From Flavobacterium sp. N3904 (GTDB lineage: Bacteria > Bacteroidota > Bacteroidia > Flavobacteriales > Flavobacteriaceae): DNA of 64,000 nucleotides. Below, piece by piece: positions 24,864 to 33,249 of this stretch. Position 1 is the stretch's first letter. Each line of letters begins with the position of its first letter. The stretch covers positions 3,637,501 through 3,701,500 of the forward strand of contig NZ_CP110009.1 of assembly GCF_025947305.1 (NCBI RefSeq), written 5' to 3'. A program made the position numbers and the translations under genes. The notes beneath the pieces are model-generated. The model had not been told where the DNA came from. It saw only the letters and a list, made by a program, of their open reading frames with translations, and did not search any database.

Positions 24864-26528
24864 ATGAGCAAGAACTTACCCGAAAAATACAGACATCCCT
24901 ACGCATTTGACAAAAAATACAAGAAATCAGCCGTTTATTTCTCAATGGAATTTGCCATTGACCAATGCCTTAAAATTTATTCCGGAGGATTGGGTTTTCT
25001 TGCAGGATCGCACATGCGTTCAGCTTATGATTTAAAACAAAATTTAATCGGAATCGGAATTTTATGGAAAAAAGGATATTACGACCAATATCTGAAAGAA
25101 GATCTTTCGATGGGTTCTCTTTTTAGAGAGAAGAATTATAGTTTTCTTGAAGATACCAACATCAAGTTTACCATAAAAATAGACAATCATGATGTTTGGC
25201 TTAAAGCCTATTTCCTGAAACCGGAAACTTTTGGAACTGTCCCAATGTTTTTTCTTTCTACCGACTTACCCGAAAATGATTATTTAGCCAAATCCACCAC
25301 TTTTAGGTTATACGATTCTGATCCAAATGCCAAAATTGCGCAAACTATGGTTTTGGGATTGGGTGGTGCAAAATTATTAGATGCTTTGGACTATGAGCCT
25401 GATATTTACCATTTAAATGAAGCCCATGCCGTTTCCTCAGTTTTTCATTTATACAACAAATACAAAAGCGTTGATAAAATAAGAGAAAAAATGGTTTTTA
25501 CCACACATACGCCCGAAGAAGCCGGAAATGAAAAGCACGATATTTATTTACTCGAAAAATTAAGCTTTTTCGATGGAATCCCTTTAGAAACCGTTAGAAA
25601 AATTACAGGCATTACAGACAATACTTTTAACCATTCACTAGTAGCATTAAGACTGAGCCATAAAGCAAATGGAGTATCCAAATTGCATGGAGAAGTATCT
25701 AGAGATATGTGGAAGGATTTTACGGGAATTTGTCCGATAACCCATATTACAAATGCACAGAACAAAAAATACTGGGTTGATCCTTGGTTGGACGATGCCT
25801 ATGCAACTAATGACAGAGAAGAATTAATTAACCGAAAAAAGAGATTAAAAACTAAACTTTTTGAAGTGGTTGCCGACCAAACCGGTAAAATATTTGATCC
25901 AAACATTCTCACTATCGTTTGGGCAAGACGCTTTGCCGATTATAAAAGACCCGATTTGATTACTCGTAATTATGAAAAATTCAAAAGTTTGATGACGGAT
26001 GCAAAAAAACCGATTCAAATTATCTTTGCAGGAAAACCCTACCCCACTGATTACGGAGCTATTCATAATTTTGACAACCTTTCGCACATCAGCAAAGAAT
26101 TTAAAAATATGGCGGTACTTATTGGTCACGAATTAAAATTGTCCCGCCAATTAAAGAAAGGATCCGATATTTGGCTGAACAACCCAAGAGTAACCAGAGA
26201 AGCTTCGGGGACATCAGGAGTGACTGCAGCCATGAATGGTGCCATTAATTTTTCGACCAACGATGGATGGGTTCGCGAATTCAAGGATTTAAATACAACC
26301 CAAAATTCATTTGTTTTACCAATTGTCGATCACAATCTGCCAACCTATCAACAAGATCAAATGGATTTGGACAATTTATACCAAATGTTGGAAGAAGAAA
26401 TACTACCGTTGTATTACGATTCTCCCGCGGAATGGTGGGATTTAGTAGAAACCAGTATGAAACAAATTGTACCATTCTTTGATTCTGCTCGCATGGTAGA
26501 TGAATATTACACAAAAATGTACAATTGA
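24864..26528 (+). CDS. alpha-glucan phosphorylase, short form (GT35)
   Basis: A 554-residue member of the glycogen/starch phosphorylase family, which releases glucose-1-phosphate from alpha-1,4-glucans. It shows CLKIYSGGLGFLAGSHMRSA, YHLNEAHAVSSVFHLY, VFTTHTPEEAGNEKHD, WARRFADYKRPDLI and the PLP/substrate region REASGTSGVTAAMNGAINFSTNDGWV. The usual K-A-S-G-T-x-N is here R-E-A-S-G-T-S-G, as in the short TIGR02094-type phosphorylases; classical ones are about 800 residues. It stands alone, away from glycogen genes, with its own promoter and terminator. Confidence 0.88.
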   Translation: MSKNLPEKYRHPYAFDKKYKKSAVYFSMEFAIDQCLKIYSGGLGFLAGSHMRSAYDLKQNLIGIGILWKKGYYDQYLKEDLSMGSLFREKNYSFLEDTNIKFTIKIDNHDVWLKAYFLKPETFGTVPMFFLSTDLPENDYLAKSTTFRLYDSDPNAKIAQTMVLGLGGAKLLDALDYEPDIYHLNEAHAVSSVFHLYNKYKSVDKIREKMVFTTHTPEEAGNEKHDIYLLEKLSFFDGIPLETVRKITGITDNTFNHSLVALRLSHKANGVSKLHGEVSRDMWKDFTGICPITHITNAQNKKYWVDPWLDDAYATNDREELINRKKRLKTKLFEVVADQTGKIFDPNILTIVWARRFADYKRPDLITRNYEKFKSLMTDAKKPIQIIFAGKPYPTDYGAIHNFDNLSHISKEFKNMAVLIGHELKLSRQLKKGSDIWLNNPRVTREASGTSGVTAAMNGAINFSTNDGWVREFKDLNTTQNSFVLPIVDHNLPTYQQDQMDLDNLYQMLEEEILPLYYDSPAEWWDLVETSMKQIVPFFDSARMVDEYYTKMYN

Positions 26529-26570
26529 AATTGCAATTTGGGATTAATACAAAAAATTAAAATTGACACA

Positions 26571-26605
26571 AAACCTCGCTTTTTTTTTAAAATACGAGGT
26601 TTTTA
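26571..26605 (+). terminator. terminator after glucan phosphorylase
   Basis: AAACCTCG / CGAGGTTTT stem with an AT-rich loop, followed by a T-rich tail, 43 bases after the stop codon. Confidence 0.7.
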
Positions 26606-26725
26606 TTTTTATATGACTTTAAAGAACTTTAAATTGCTAAAAATTTAAAATTTCACACATAAATACGAAAATTTCAATCGTTTTCGTAAATTAGCGGTCA
26701 TTACAAGAAAACACATTTTATACCT

Positions 26726-28354
26726 ATGGATTTAAACTTCAATAAAAACGAAGATCACAATAAACTTTTACTGTCTGAACTCAAGCAAAAATTCACCAAA
26801 GTCAAACTGGGTGGTGGTGAAAAACGAATCGAAAAGCTACATGCCGAAGGCAAAATGACCGCTCGGGAACGCATTGACTATCTGTTGGACTCGAATGCAA
26901 AATCTATTGAGATTGGCGCTTTTGCGGGAAAAAAAATGTATGCAGACCACGGCGGATGCCCATCAGGAGGCGTAATTGTAAAAATAGGATACATCAAAGG
27001 AAAACAATGCATTGTTGTAGCCAATGATGCAACAGTCAAAGCTGGAGCCTGGTTTCCTATTACCGCAAAGAAAAACCTGAGAGCACAGGAAATTGCGATG
27101 GAGAATCGTTTGCCTATCATCTATTTGGTTGATAGTGCCGGCGTTTATTTGCCATTGCAAGACGAAATTTTTCCAGACAAAGAACATTTTGGACGGATCT
27201 TTAGAAACAATGCACAAATGAGCAGCATGGGAATTACCCAAATCGCAGCAGTAATGGGCAGTTGTGTTGCTGGTGGTGCTTACCTTCCAATTATGAGCGA
27301 TGAAGCTCTGATTGTGGACAAAACAGGAAGTATTTTCTTGGCGGGAAGCTATTTGGTCAAAGCAGCTATTGGCGAAAGTATCGACAATGAAACTTTGGGA
27401 GGAGCCACAACGCATTGCGAGATTTCAGGAGTGACAGATTACAAAGCCAAAGACGATAAAGACGCTTTAGATAAAATCAGAAACATAGTCGATAAAATCG
27501 GTGATTTTGATAAAGCGGGGTACAACCGTATTAAGGCAGAAAAACCAGCTTTGGACGAAAAAGAAATATACGGTATTTTGCCAAAAGCCAGAAATGAGCA
27601 ATACGATATGATGGAAATCATCAATCGATTGGTAGATAATTCTGAATTTGAAGCATATAAAGACGGATACGGTCAATCACTCATTACTGGTTATGCCAGA
27701 ATTGACGGTTGGGCTGTTGGAATAGTGGCCAATCAGAGAAAAGTGGTAAAAACGACCAAAGGCGAAATGCAATTTGGAGGTGTTATTTATTCGGATTCGG
27801 CAGACAAAGCGACTCGTTTTATTGCCAATTGCAACCAAAAGAAGATTCCGTTGGTTTTTGTTCAAGATGTAACTGGCTTTATGGTAGGTTCAAAATCCGA
27901 ACATGGCGGAATAATAAAAGACGGTGCAAAAATGGTGAATGCCGTTTCCAATTCAGTGGTACCAAAATTTACGGTCATAGTTGGAAATTCATACGGAGCA
28001 GGAAACTATGCGATGTGCGGAAAAGCATTCGATCCGCGATTAATATTTGCGTGGCCAAGCGCAGAATTGGCCGTAATGGGAGGCACACAGGCCGCAAAAG
28101 TGTTGGCACAAATTGAAGCTTCTTCACTAAAAGGTAAAGGAGAAATTGTAGATGAAGCCAAAGAAGCCGAATTGTTTGCCAAAATTAAAGCCCGATATGA
28201 CGAGCAGGTTTCACCATATTATGCAGCCGCTCGCTTGTGGACAGATGCTATAATTGATCCTTTAGAAACCAGAACTTGGATTTCTATGGGAATTGAAGCG
28301 GCCAACCACGCTCCTATCGAAAAGAAATTTAATTTAGGCGTAATTCAAGTATAA
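26726..28354 (+). CDS. acyl-CoA carboxylase carboxyltransferase (beta) subunit
   Basis: A 542-residue cytoplasmic carboxyltransferase: the N-terminal half has KLHAEGKMTARERIDYLLD and GAYLPIMSDEALIV, the C-terminal half has VFVQDVTGFMVGSKSEHGGI, NSYGAGNYAMCGKAFDPRLIFAWPSAELAVMGG. This is the propionyl-CoA/methylcrotonyl-CoA carboxylase beta type that moves CO2 from biotin to acyl-CoA. Length and motifs agree best with methylcrotonyl-CoA carboxylase-like enzymes of leucine degradation, but substrate choice is not certain. The biotin-containing alpha subunit gene is not in the window. It has its own terminator. Confidence 0.92.
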   Translation: MDLNFNKNEDHNKLLLSELKQKFTKVKLGGGEKRIEKLHAEGKMTARERIDYLLDSNAKSIEIGAFAGKKMYADHGGCPSGGVIVKIGYIKGKQCIVVANDATVKAGAWFPITAKKNLRAQEIAMENRLPIIYLVDSAGVYLPLQDEIFPDKEHFGRIFRNNAQMSSMGITQIAAVMGSCVAGGAYLPIMSDEALIVDKTGSIFLAGSYLVKAAIGESIDNETLGGATTHCEISGVTDYKAKDDKDALDKIRNIVDKIGDFDKAGYNRIKAEKPALDEKEIYGILPKARNEQYDMMEIINRLVDNSEFEAYKDGYGQSLITGYARIDGWAVGIVANQRKVVKTTKGEMQFGGVIYSDSADKATRFIANCNQKKIPLVFVQDVTGFMVGSKSEHGGIIKDGAKMVNAVSNSVVPKFTVIVGNSYGAGNYAMCGKAFDPRLIFAWPSAELAVMGGTQAAKVLAQIEASSLKGKGEIVDEAKEAELFAKIKARYDEQVSPYYAAARLWTDAIIDPLETRTWISMGIEAANHAPIEKKFNLGVIQV

Positions 28355-28378
28355 AAATAGCAGAAACAATTCATTTAT

Positions 28379-28410
28379 AACACTCCTGTTTTAGGAGTGT
28401 TTTTTTTATA
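28379..28410 (+). terminator. terminator after carboxyltransferase
   Basis: AACACTCCT-gttt-AGGAGTGTT stem followed by eight T, 24 bases after the stop codon. Confidence 0.9.
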
Positions 28411-28460
28411 AAAAACTTAAAAAAGTGTTTATGCCTTTTTAAATCAAACACGGAAACCTT

Positions 28461-28468
28461 TATATTTG
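28461..28468 (+). promoter_or_regulatory. -7 box TATATTTG
   Basis: Perfect TAnnTTTG, 65 bases before the S41 lipoprotein start. No matching -33 TTG. Confidence 0.45.
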
Positions 28469-28533
28469 TGCGAAATCAAGGAGCTTTTTAATCATACTAT
28501 AAAATTGATTAAAAAATCCAGTCCAATAATTTT

Positions 28534-30129
28534 ATGAAAAAAATATTTTTACTTACTTTTTTTATTTTGCTTTTTATTCAATGTACATCTGTGAAAGAGC
28601 ATAACAAACACTTAAATGACTTGATTGCAGTAAATAATTTAAAAACCGACGTAGATTTTGCTTATAAAAAATTGCAGCGCTTAGAACCAAAATTATATTG
28701 GTATATTTCAAAAAAAGAACTGGACTTCAAATTTGACAGTTTAAAAAACACTATTACCAAACCTCTTACAAGTTTTGAATTTTACAAGAAATTGAGTCCT
28801 GTTGTTGCTGCTATACGAGAAGGGCATTTGAGCGTTTCACCTTCTCTAAAAATGTATACAAAAGCAGAAAGAAAGGAATTGTCAAAAATGGGAATTGGTC
28901 CCTTTTCGCAATTCAATTTTATTGTAATCAATGATAAATTATATGTTTTAAAGAATCAATCCGAAAACAAATCGATTCTTCCGGGGACCGAAGTTGTTGC
29001 AATCAATGGTAAAAAAACAAATCAATTGATAAAAGAATACTCTACATTATTTAGCTCAGACGGTTATAACCAAACATTCAAAAACAACAGACTTCCAAAT
29101 TCATTTTCTTCCTTTTATACCAACGAAAATGGAATTCAAGACAGTTTAAAATACAGTTTTAGGCAAAATGATTCAACGCAAATAGTTTATATTAAACGAA
29201 AAATAGCCGAACCTAAAACAAACAATAAAAAAGAGGGGAAAGAAATTGTAAAACCAGAAACGAATCAAATTAAAATAAGTAAAAAAGACAAAAGCACGTA
29301 TGGTTACAATAAATTCACCAAAACAAACAATAGAAATCTTAAATTTATTGAGAACGACAGTAGTATTGCCGTTTTAAAAATCAACCATTTTGATTTAGGC
29401 AATTATTCCCGTTTTTACAAAGAAAGTTTTGGCAAAATACAATTGTATAACACCAAAACATTAATTATTGATTTACGCAATAATTCAGGCGGCGGTCTGA
29501 AAGAAATAGTGACCTTATACAGCTATTTGGCAGACCCTACTTTTGTATTTATTGATCCCTTTCAAGTTGTTTCCAGAACTAGTCTGATAGAAAAAACACC
29601 TTTTAGTAAAGCTCCCCTTTTAGCAAAAATTTTAATATCCCCTTTTTACATTCCCTTTATCTATTCTAAAGTTCATAAAGACAAAGACAAATATTACATA
29701 TCAGGTTCAGAGTCAAAACCGCATACTGTCAACAAAAACGCTTTTAAAGGAAAGGTGTATGTACTTATAAACGGAGGTACTTTCTCGGCTGCCAGTATTA
29801 TTTCATCCAATTTAAAAGGTTCCAAAAGAGCCATTTTTGTCGGTGAGGAAACTGGTGGCGCCTATAATGGAACTGTCGCAGGATTTATGCCTACCGTCGA
29901 GTTGCCCAATTCCGGTATAAAAATAACAGTTGGTTTATTAGTCGTAGCTCCCCATTACAAAACAGAACTTGAAGGGCGGGGTGTTTTTCCAGACAAAGAA
30001 ATAATTCCAACATTAGAGGATCGCATCAATGGCAGAGATCCAGAAATGAATTGGATATTGGATGATATCATGAAAAAGACAACCACACTAACCGAAAACG
30101 AAAAAGACAAAAAAATCACCGAAAAATAA
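28534..30129 (+). CDS. S41 family peptidase, lipoprotein
   Basis: A 531-residue protein with a lipoprotein signal (MKKIFLLTFFILLFIQCTS, Cys 17). Residues about 20-90 form the N-terminal helical region; the S41 core shows KTLIIDLRNNSGGGLKEI near residue 310 and VLINGGTFSAASIISSNLKG near residue 410, whose Ser in TFSAAS should be the nucleophile, then VGEETGGAYNG. The G-K-x-x-Q lysine motif of Prc-type enzymes is absent, so it belongs with the tricorn/IRBP-like S41 branch that uses another base. It has a lysine-rich insertion near residues 225-265. Substrate unknown; located in an envelope membrane. Confidence 0.85.
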   Translation: MKKIFLLTFFILLFIQCTSVKEHNKHLNDLIAVNNLKTDVDFAYKKLQRLEPKLYWYISKKELDFKFDSLKNTITKPLTSFEFYKKLSPVVAAIREGHLSVSPSLKMYTKAERKELSKMGIGPFSQFNFIVINDKLYVLKNQSENKSILPGTEVVAINGKKTNQLIKEYSTLFSSDGYNQTFKNNRLPNSFSSFYTNENGIQDSLKYSFRQNDSTQIVYIKRKIAEPKTNNKKEGKEIVKPETNQIKISKKDKSTYGYNKFTKTNNRNLKFIENDSSIAVLKINHFDLGNYSRFYKESFGKIQLYNTKTLIIDLRNNSGGGLKEIVTLYSYLADPTFVFIDPFQVVSRTSLIEKTPFSKAPLLAKILISPFYIPFIYSKVHKDKDKYYISGSESKPHTVNKNAFKGKVYVLINGGTFSAASIISSNLKGSKRAIFVGEETGGAYNGTVAGFMPTVELPNSGIKITVGLLVVAPHYKTELEGRGVFPDKEIIPTLEDRINGRDPEMNWILDDIMKKTTTLTENEKDKKITEK

Positions 30130-30216
30130 TTGAATCCACAATTAATTGGCCATAAATTATTCATATATCATTAATTATTAATACCTTAGTATTGATAATT
30201 TAAAACTTAAGATATT

Positions 30217-30639
30217 ATGAACAATGTAAAAAGTTTAAATAAGTGGGCCAATGCACACACTTATTTACCCGTAGATTTACTCAGAATGGCTCTTGGTGTT
30301 TTTTTATTTATGAAAGGGATTTATTTTGTTTCAAACATCCAATATTTGGTCGATTTAATTTCGCCAATTGACAAAATTGGAGGAGGAATGTTTCTACTTC
30401 ATTACATAGCGCCTGCACACCTTATTGGGGGAATTTTAATTTTCTTTGGTTTATTGACACGTTGGGCAATTATCGCACAATTACCAATTTTAATTTGTGC
30501 AATTATAATTAACTTTATGGGAAACATGCACCATCAAAATTTACTTTTGGCGATACTTACTTTAGGAGTATGCATCGCTTTCCTAATTTATGGTAGTGGG
30601 AAAAATTCGGCAGATTATTTTTTTAAAATGGAACAATAA
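30217..30639 (+). CDS. DoxX family membrane protein
   Basis: A 140-residue protein with four membrane segments: LRMALGVFLFMKGIYFV (residues about 24-40), IAPAHLIGGILIFFGLLTRWAI, LPILICAIIINFMG and LLAILTLGVCIAFLIYG. DLLRMALGVFLFMKG and the G-x-x-x-x-F-x-G-L-x-T-R segment are typical of DoxX-like proteins, whose biochemical role is poorly known. It begins 87 bases after the S41 lipoprotein and ends at a shared bidirectional terminator. Confidence 0.78.
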   Translation: MNNVKSLNKWANAHTYLPVDLLRMALGVFLFMKGIYFVSNIQYLVDLISPIDKIGGGMFLLHYIAPAHLIGGILIFFGLLTRWAIIAQLPILICAIIINFMGNMHHQNLLLAILTLGVCIAFLIYGSGKNSADYFFKMEQ

Positions 30640-30647
30640 AAAAATAG

Positions 30648-30694
30648 TTTTAAGCAAAAAAGAGAGAAAAACTTCCTCTCTTTTTTGCTTAAAA
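30648..30694. terminator. bidirectional terminator between DoxX gene and menE
   Basis: Long perfect stem TTTTAAGCAAAAAAGAGAG / CTCTCTTTTTTGCTTAAAA with a nine-base loop lies between the convergent genes. T runs occur inside the stem on both strands. Confidence 0.82.
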
Positions 30695-30709
30695 CTCAAA
30701 ATTTAGACT

Positions 30710-31765
30710 TTATTTTAAAGTCACTAATTTTTTACTTTCTTCTCTCATTATTTTTCCAGTGGCAGTTTCTTTAAACTTTGGAATAAAAATAATTTCTTTT
30801 GGCTTTTCATATTTATCCAATACGTCAAAAACTGTATCGTCAATATTCATTGTTTCTCCTTCAACATACAAAACTACTTTCTCTCCTAGTGTTTCGTCTG
30901 GCTCACCATTTACAAAATAGCGTCTTGGTATCAAGGTAGATAATTTACTTTCTACTTGCTCTGGCATAATTTTTATACCTCCACTATTTATAACATTGTC
31001 AAAACGACCCAACCAAATAAATTGAGTGTCCGAAATTAGTTTAACAATATCATTGGTGACAATTTTTTCAGTACTGATATTTTTAGCCACAATTTCCAAA
31101 CATTGGTCCTCATTAATAGAAACCGTTACATTTGGCAAAGTGGTAAATGCTTCAACTCCTACTTTCTTAGCGGCAATATGTGTTATGGTTTCTGTCATAC
31201 CATAGGTCTCATAAATCTCGATTGGTAATTTAACCAATTCTTGTTCCAATGATTTATGCACTTTTACGCCACCTATAATTACCTTTTTTATATTGGTTAA
31301 TTTTTTTATTGCATTTTTTGCTTGAAGAGGCACCATCGCAGCAAAATCATATTTCTCATCACTAATTTCCAATGGATTGGAACTTGGTGCAACAAAATCC
31401 ATGTCAAGTCCTAAAATAAATGATCGAACAAACATCATCTTACCTGCAACATAATTTGTTGGCAAACAATGTAATACTCTATTCCCTGGTTGAAGTCCAA
31501 AAAAATCACCTGTTGAAATTGCCGATTTAACCATCGCATCTTTTTCGACTCTTATCGTTTTTGGCTCACCGGTTGTTCCAGAAGTAAACATATCAATATA
31601 TGACTTATCATCAAACCAATCCAGTAAGAAATCACCAACCGATTGTTCAAAATCCTCTCCTTCTTTAATGAAACTATATGCTACTCTACATAGATCATCT
31701 TTGGTTAAATGATATCCATTCAATTTAAAATGGTTGTGTACATTTTTGTATGTTACTGTATTCAT
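30710..31765 (-). CDS. menE: o-succinylbenzoate-CoA ligase-like AMP-binding protein
   Basis: A 351-residue adenylate-forming enzyme, shorter than the usual 450-500 residues, as seen in Bacteroidota MenE. The AMP-binding loop is MFTSGTTGEPKTIRV; YETYGMTETITHIA and WLGRFDNVINSGGIKIMPEQVE (with the conserved Gly-Gly) follow, then a C-terminal part with TGKIMREE near the end (catalytic Lys). MenE activates o-succinylbenzoate in menaquinone synthesis. Assignment to menE rests on size and motifs; other men genes are not in the window. Confidence 0.8.
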   Translation of the reverse strand: MNTVTYKNVHNHFKLNGYHLTKDDLCRVAYSFIKEGEDFEQSVGDFLLDWFDDKSYIDMFTSGTTGEPKTIRVEKDAMVKSAISTGDFFGLQPGNRVLHCLPTNYVAGKMMFVRSFILGLDMDFVAPSSNPLEISDEKYDFAAMVPLQAKNAIKKLTNIKKVIIGGVKVHKSLEQELVKLPIEIYETYGMTETITHIAAKKVGVEAFTTLPNVTVSINEDQCLEIVAKNISTEKIVTNDIVKLISDTQFIWLGRFDNVINSGGIKIMPEQVESKLSTLIPRRYFVNGEPDETLGEKVVLYVEGETMNIDDTVFDVLDKYEKPKEIIFIPKFKETATGKIMREESKKLVTLK

Positions 31766-31805
31766 GATAAATATATTGATTGTTTTTTGATTATTGTTTT
31801 ATGCC

Positions 31806-32720
31806 TTATAGAATGTTACCGGTCAGTTTTTCTTTCCATCCAGTCCAATTGTATTTTAAGCCAAATATAAGTAAAAGTAAGGGATAAACAACAAAAACCG
31901 GCAAGATAATATCCAAACCCGCCTCTGGATTTGACACATCTTTAAAAACAGAATACGTTTGAAATGCAGACCAATCAGAAGTCACCAACAATGCTCCAAT
32001 CAGATTATTGGCAGCGTGAAATCCCAATGATAATTCCATACCTTCATCCATTAGCGTTACAATTCCCAGAAAAAAACCTGTTCCAATATAATAAACCATG
32101 ATTACATTTCCCATTTTAGTAACCTCAGGATTAGCAAGATGCATCAAACCAAAAATAGAAGAAGTCATTACTAACGGGAACCATCTATTTTTGGACAAAT
32201 TAGCAAATCCTTGCATCAAATATCCTCGAAAAACCAATTCCTCAACACTTGTTTGTATTGGAATTAATAAAACTCCAATAACCACCAAAATTAAAAAAGG
32301 AATTAGCCTAAAATTATAGACAAAATCAGATGGGTCATAATAATACGTTAATAATGTTGAAATTAAAGTAAAAAACGACCATATTACAAATGAAAACTTT
32401 ACTCTACTCCAGTCTATTTTATTTCTGGAAGTGATAATTGAAATTAGATTCTGATGATGCAAATATCTTACTATAAATACAATAGCAAACAAAGCAAAAA
32501 CAAAAGATATAAGAACATAAAACAAAGTAAGATTAGTGTCAAAAAACTGCATGAGCATTTCATCATTTTCTGGAAAGGGTTTTCCCTTAAACTTGGTTTC
32601 ATACCCAATTGCCAATAACATGGGCAACTGTCCCAAAAAAGAAGCAAATATAATGGCTAATGATCCTAGTAAATATTTCCAAAATTTATTTTCATCCTTT
32701 ATTCCTTGTTCTAAAAACAT
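31806..32720 (-). CDS. CPBP family intramembrane glutamic endopeptidase
   Basis: A 304-residue protein with about eight membrane segments. The CPBP/Abi motifs are present: TSVEELVFRGYLMQGF (EE-x-x-x-R, glutamate pair), FGLMHLAN (His) and LGFHAANNLIG (His-x-x-x-N). These proteases (Rce1-like) cut within or near the membrane, in prenyl-protein-like or bacteriocin-related processing. The natural substrate is not known. It lies 40 bases upstream of menE on the same strand, so menE may be read from its transcript. Confidence 0.88.
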   Translation of the reverse strand: MFLEQGIKDENKFWKYLLGSLAIIFASFLGQLPMLLAIGYETKFKGKPFPENDEMLMQFFDTNLTLFYVLISFVFALFAIVFIVRYLHHQNLISIITSRNKIDWSRVKFSFVIWSFFTLISTLLTYYYDPSDFVYNFRLIPFLILVVIGVLLIPIQTSVEELVFRGYLMQGFANLSKNRWFPLVMTSSIFGLMHLANPEVTKMGNVIMVYYIGTGFFLGIVTLMDEGMELSLGFHAANNLIGALLVTSDWSAFQTYSVFKDVSNPEAGLDIILPVFVVYPLLLLIFGLKYNWTGWKEKLTGNIL

Positions 32721-32824
32721 ATGTTATTTTTTCTATAATTAATCTTGGGTTATTTTTACAAATACTATTTTTGTTCGCACTAAAATAGTTTAATATTTTA
32801 GTTTAAATTAATTTGTTTACCAAA

Positions 32825-33166
32825 ATGATACAAATATACCATAATCCACGTTGCGGAAAATCCAGAAATTGTATACTCTTTCTAAAAGATTCTGATCAAG
32901 AATTTGAAATTATAAATTACCTCGAAACGCCTCCCTCTTTTGAAGAATTAAAAGCACTGCTTCAAAAACTAAACTTATCTCCAATTGAATTAGTGCGTCA
33001 GAAAGAAAAAATATGGATTGAAACCTTTAAAGGAAAACTACTCACACCCGATGAAGTAATTCGTGCTATGGTAGAAAATCCAATTCTGATAGAAAGACCT
33101 ATAGTTGTCAATGGTAACAAAGCTTCTATTGGAAGAGATTTAGATAAAATCAAGGCAATTATTTAA
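32825..33166 (+). CDS. arsenate reductase (ArsC/Spx glutaredoxin-type) family protein
   Basis: A 113-residue protein with the glutaredoxin-like ArsC signature near the N-terminus (MIQIYHNPRCGKSRNCI, with the active cysteine in NPRCGKS), then EIINYLETPPS, LVRQKEKIWIE and the C-terminal LIERPIVVNGNKASIGRD. In ArsC these positions give arsenate reduction with glutathione or glutaredoxin; Spx-like proteins of the same fold act on RNA polymerase. The NPRCGKS motif favours ArsC. An upstream TTG (32813) would add four residues; I use the ATG. It is not near the ArsR operon, which lies about 9 kb away. Confidence 0.88.
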   Translation: MIQIYHNPRCGKSRNCILFLKDSDQEFEIINYLETPPSFEELKALLQKLNLSPIELVRQKEKIWIETFKGKLLTPDEVIRAMVENPILIERPIVVNGNKASIGRDLDKIKAII

Positions 33167-33249
33167 AATTATTAACATAAGTTTAAGAAACCTGCATTAA
33201 ACCATCCTCCCTCTTTTTTATCCTAAAGAGAAATTCTATTTTTTAAATA

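Noticed and set aside
27677..28116. Frames of 62 and 135 codons overlapping the carboxyltransferase gene
   Set aside because: They run in other frames of a well-conserved enzyme and have basic, low-information sequences typical of shadows.
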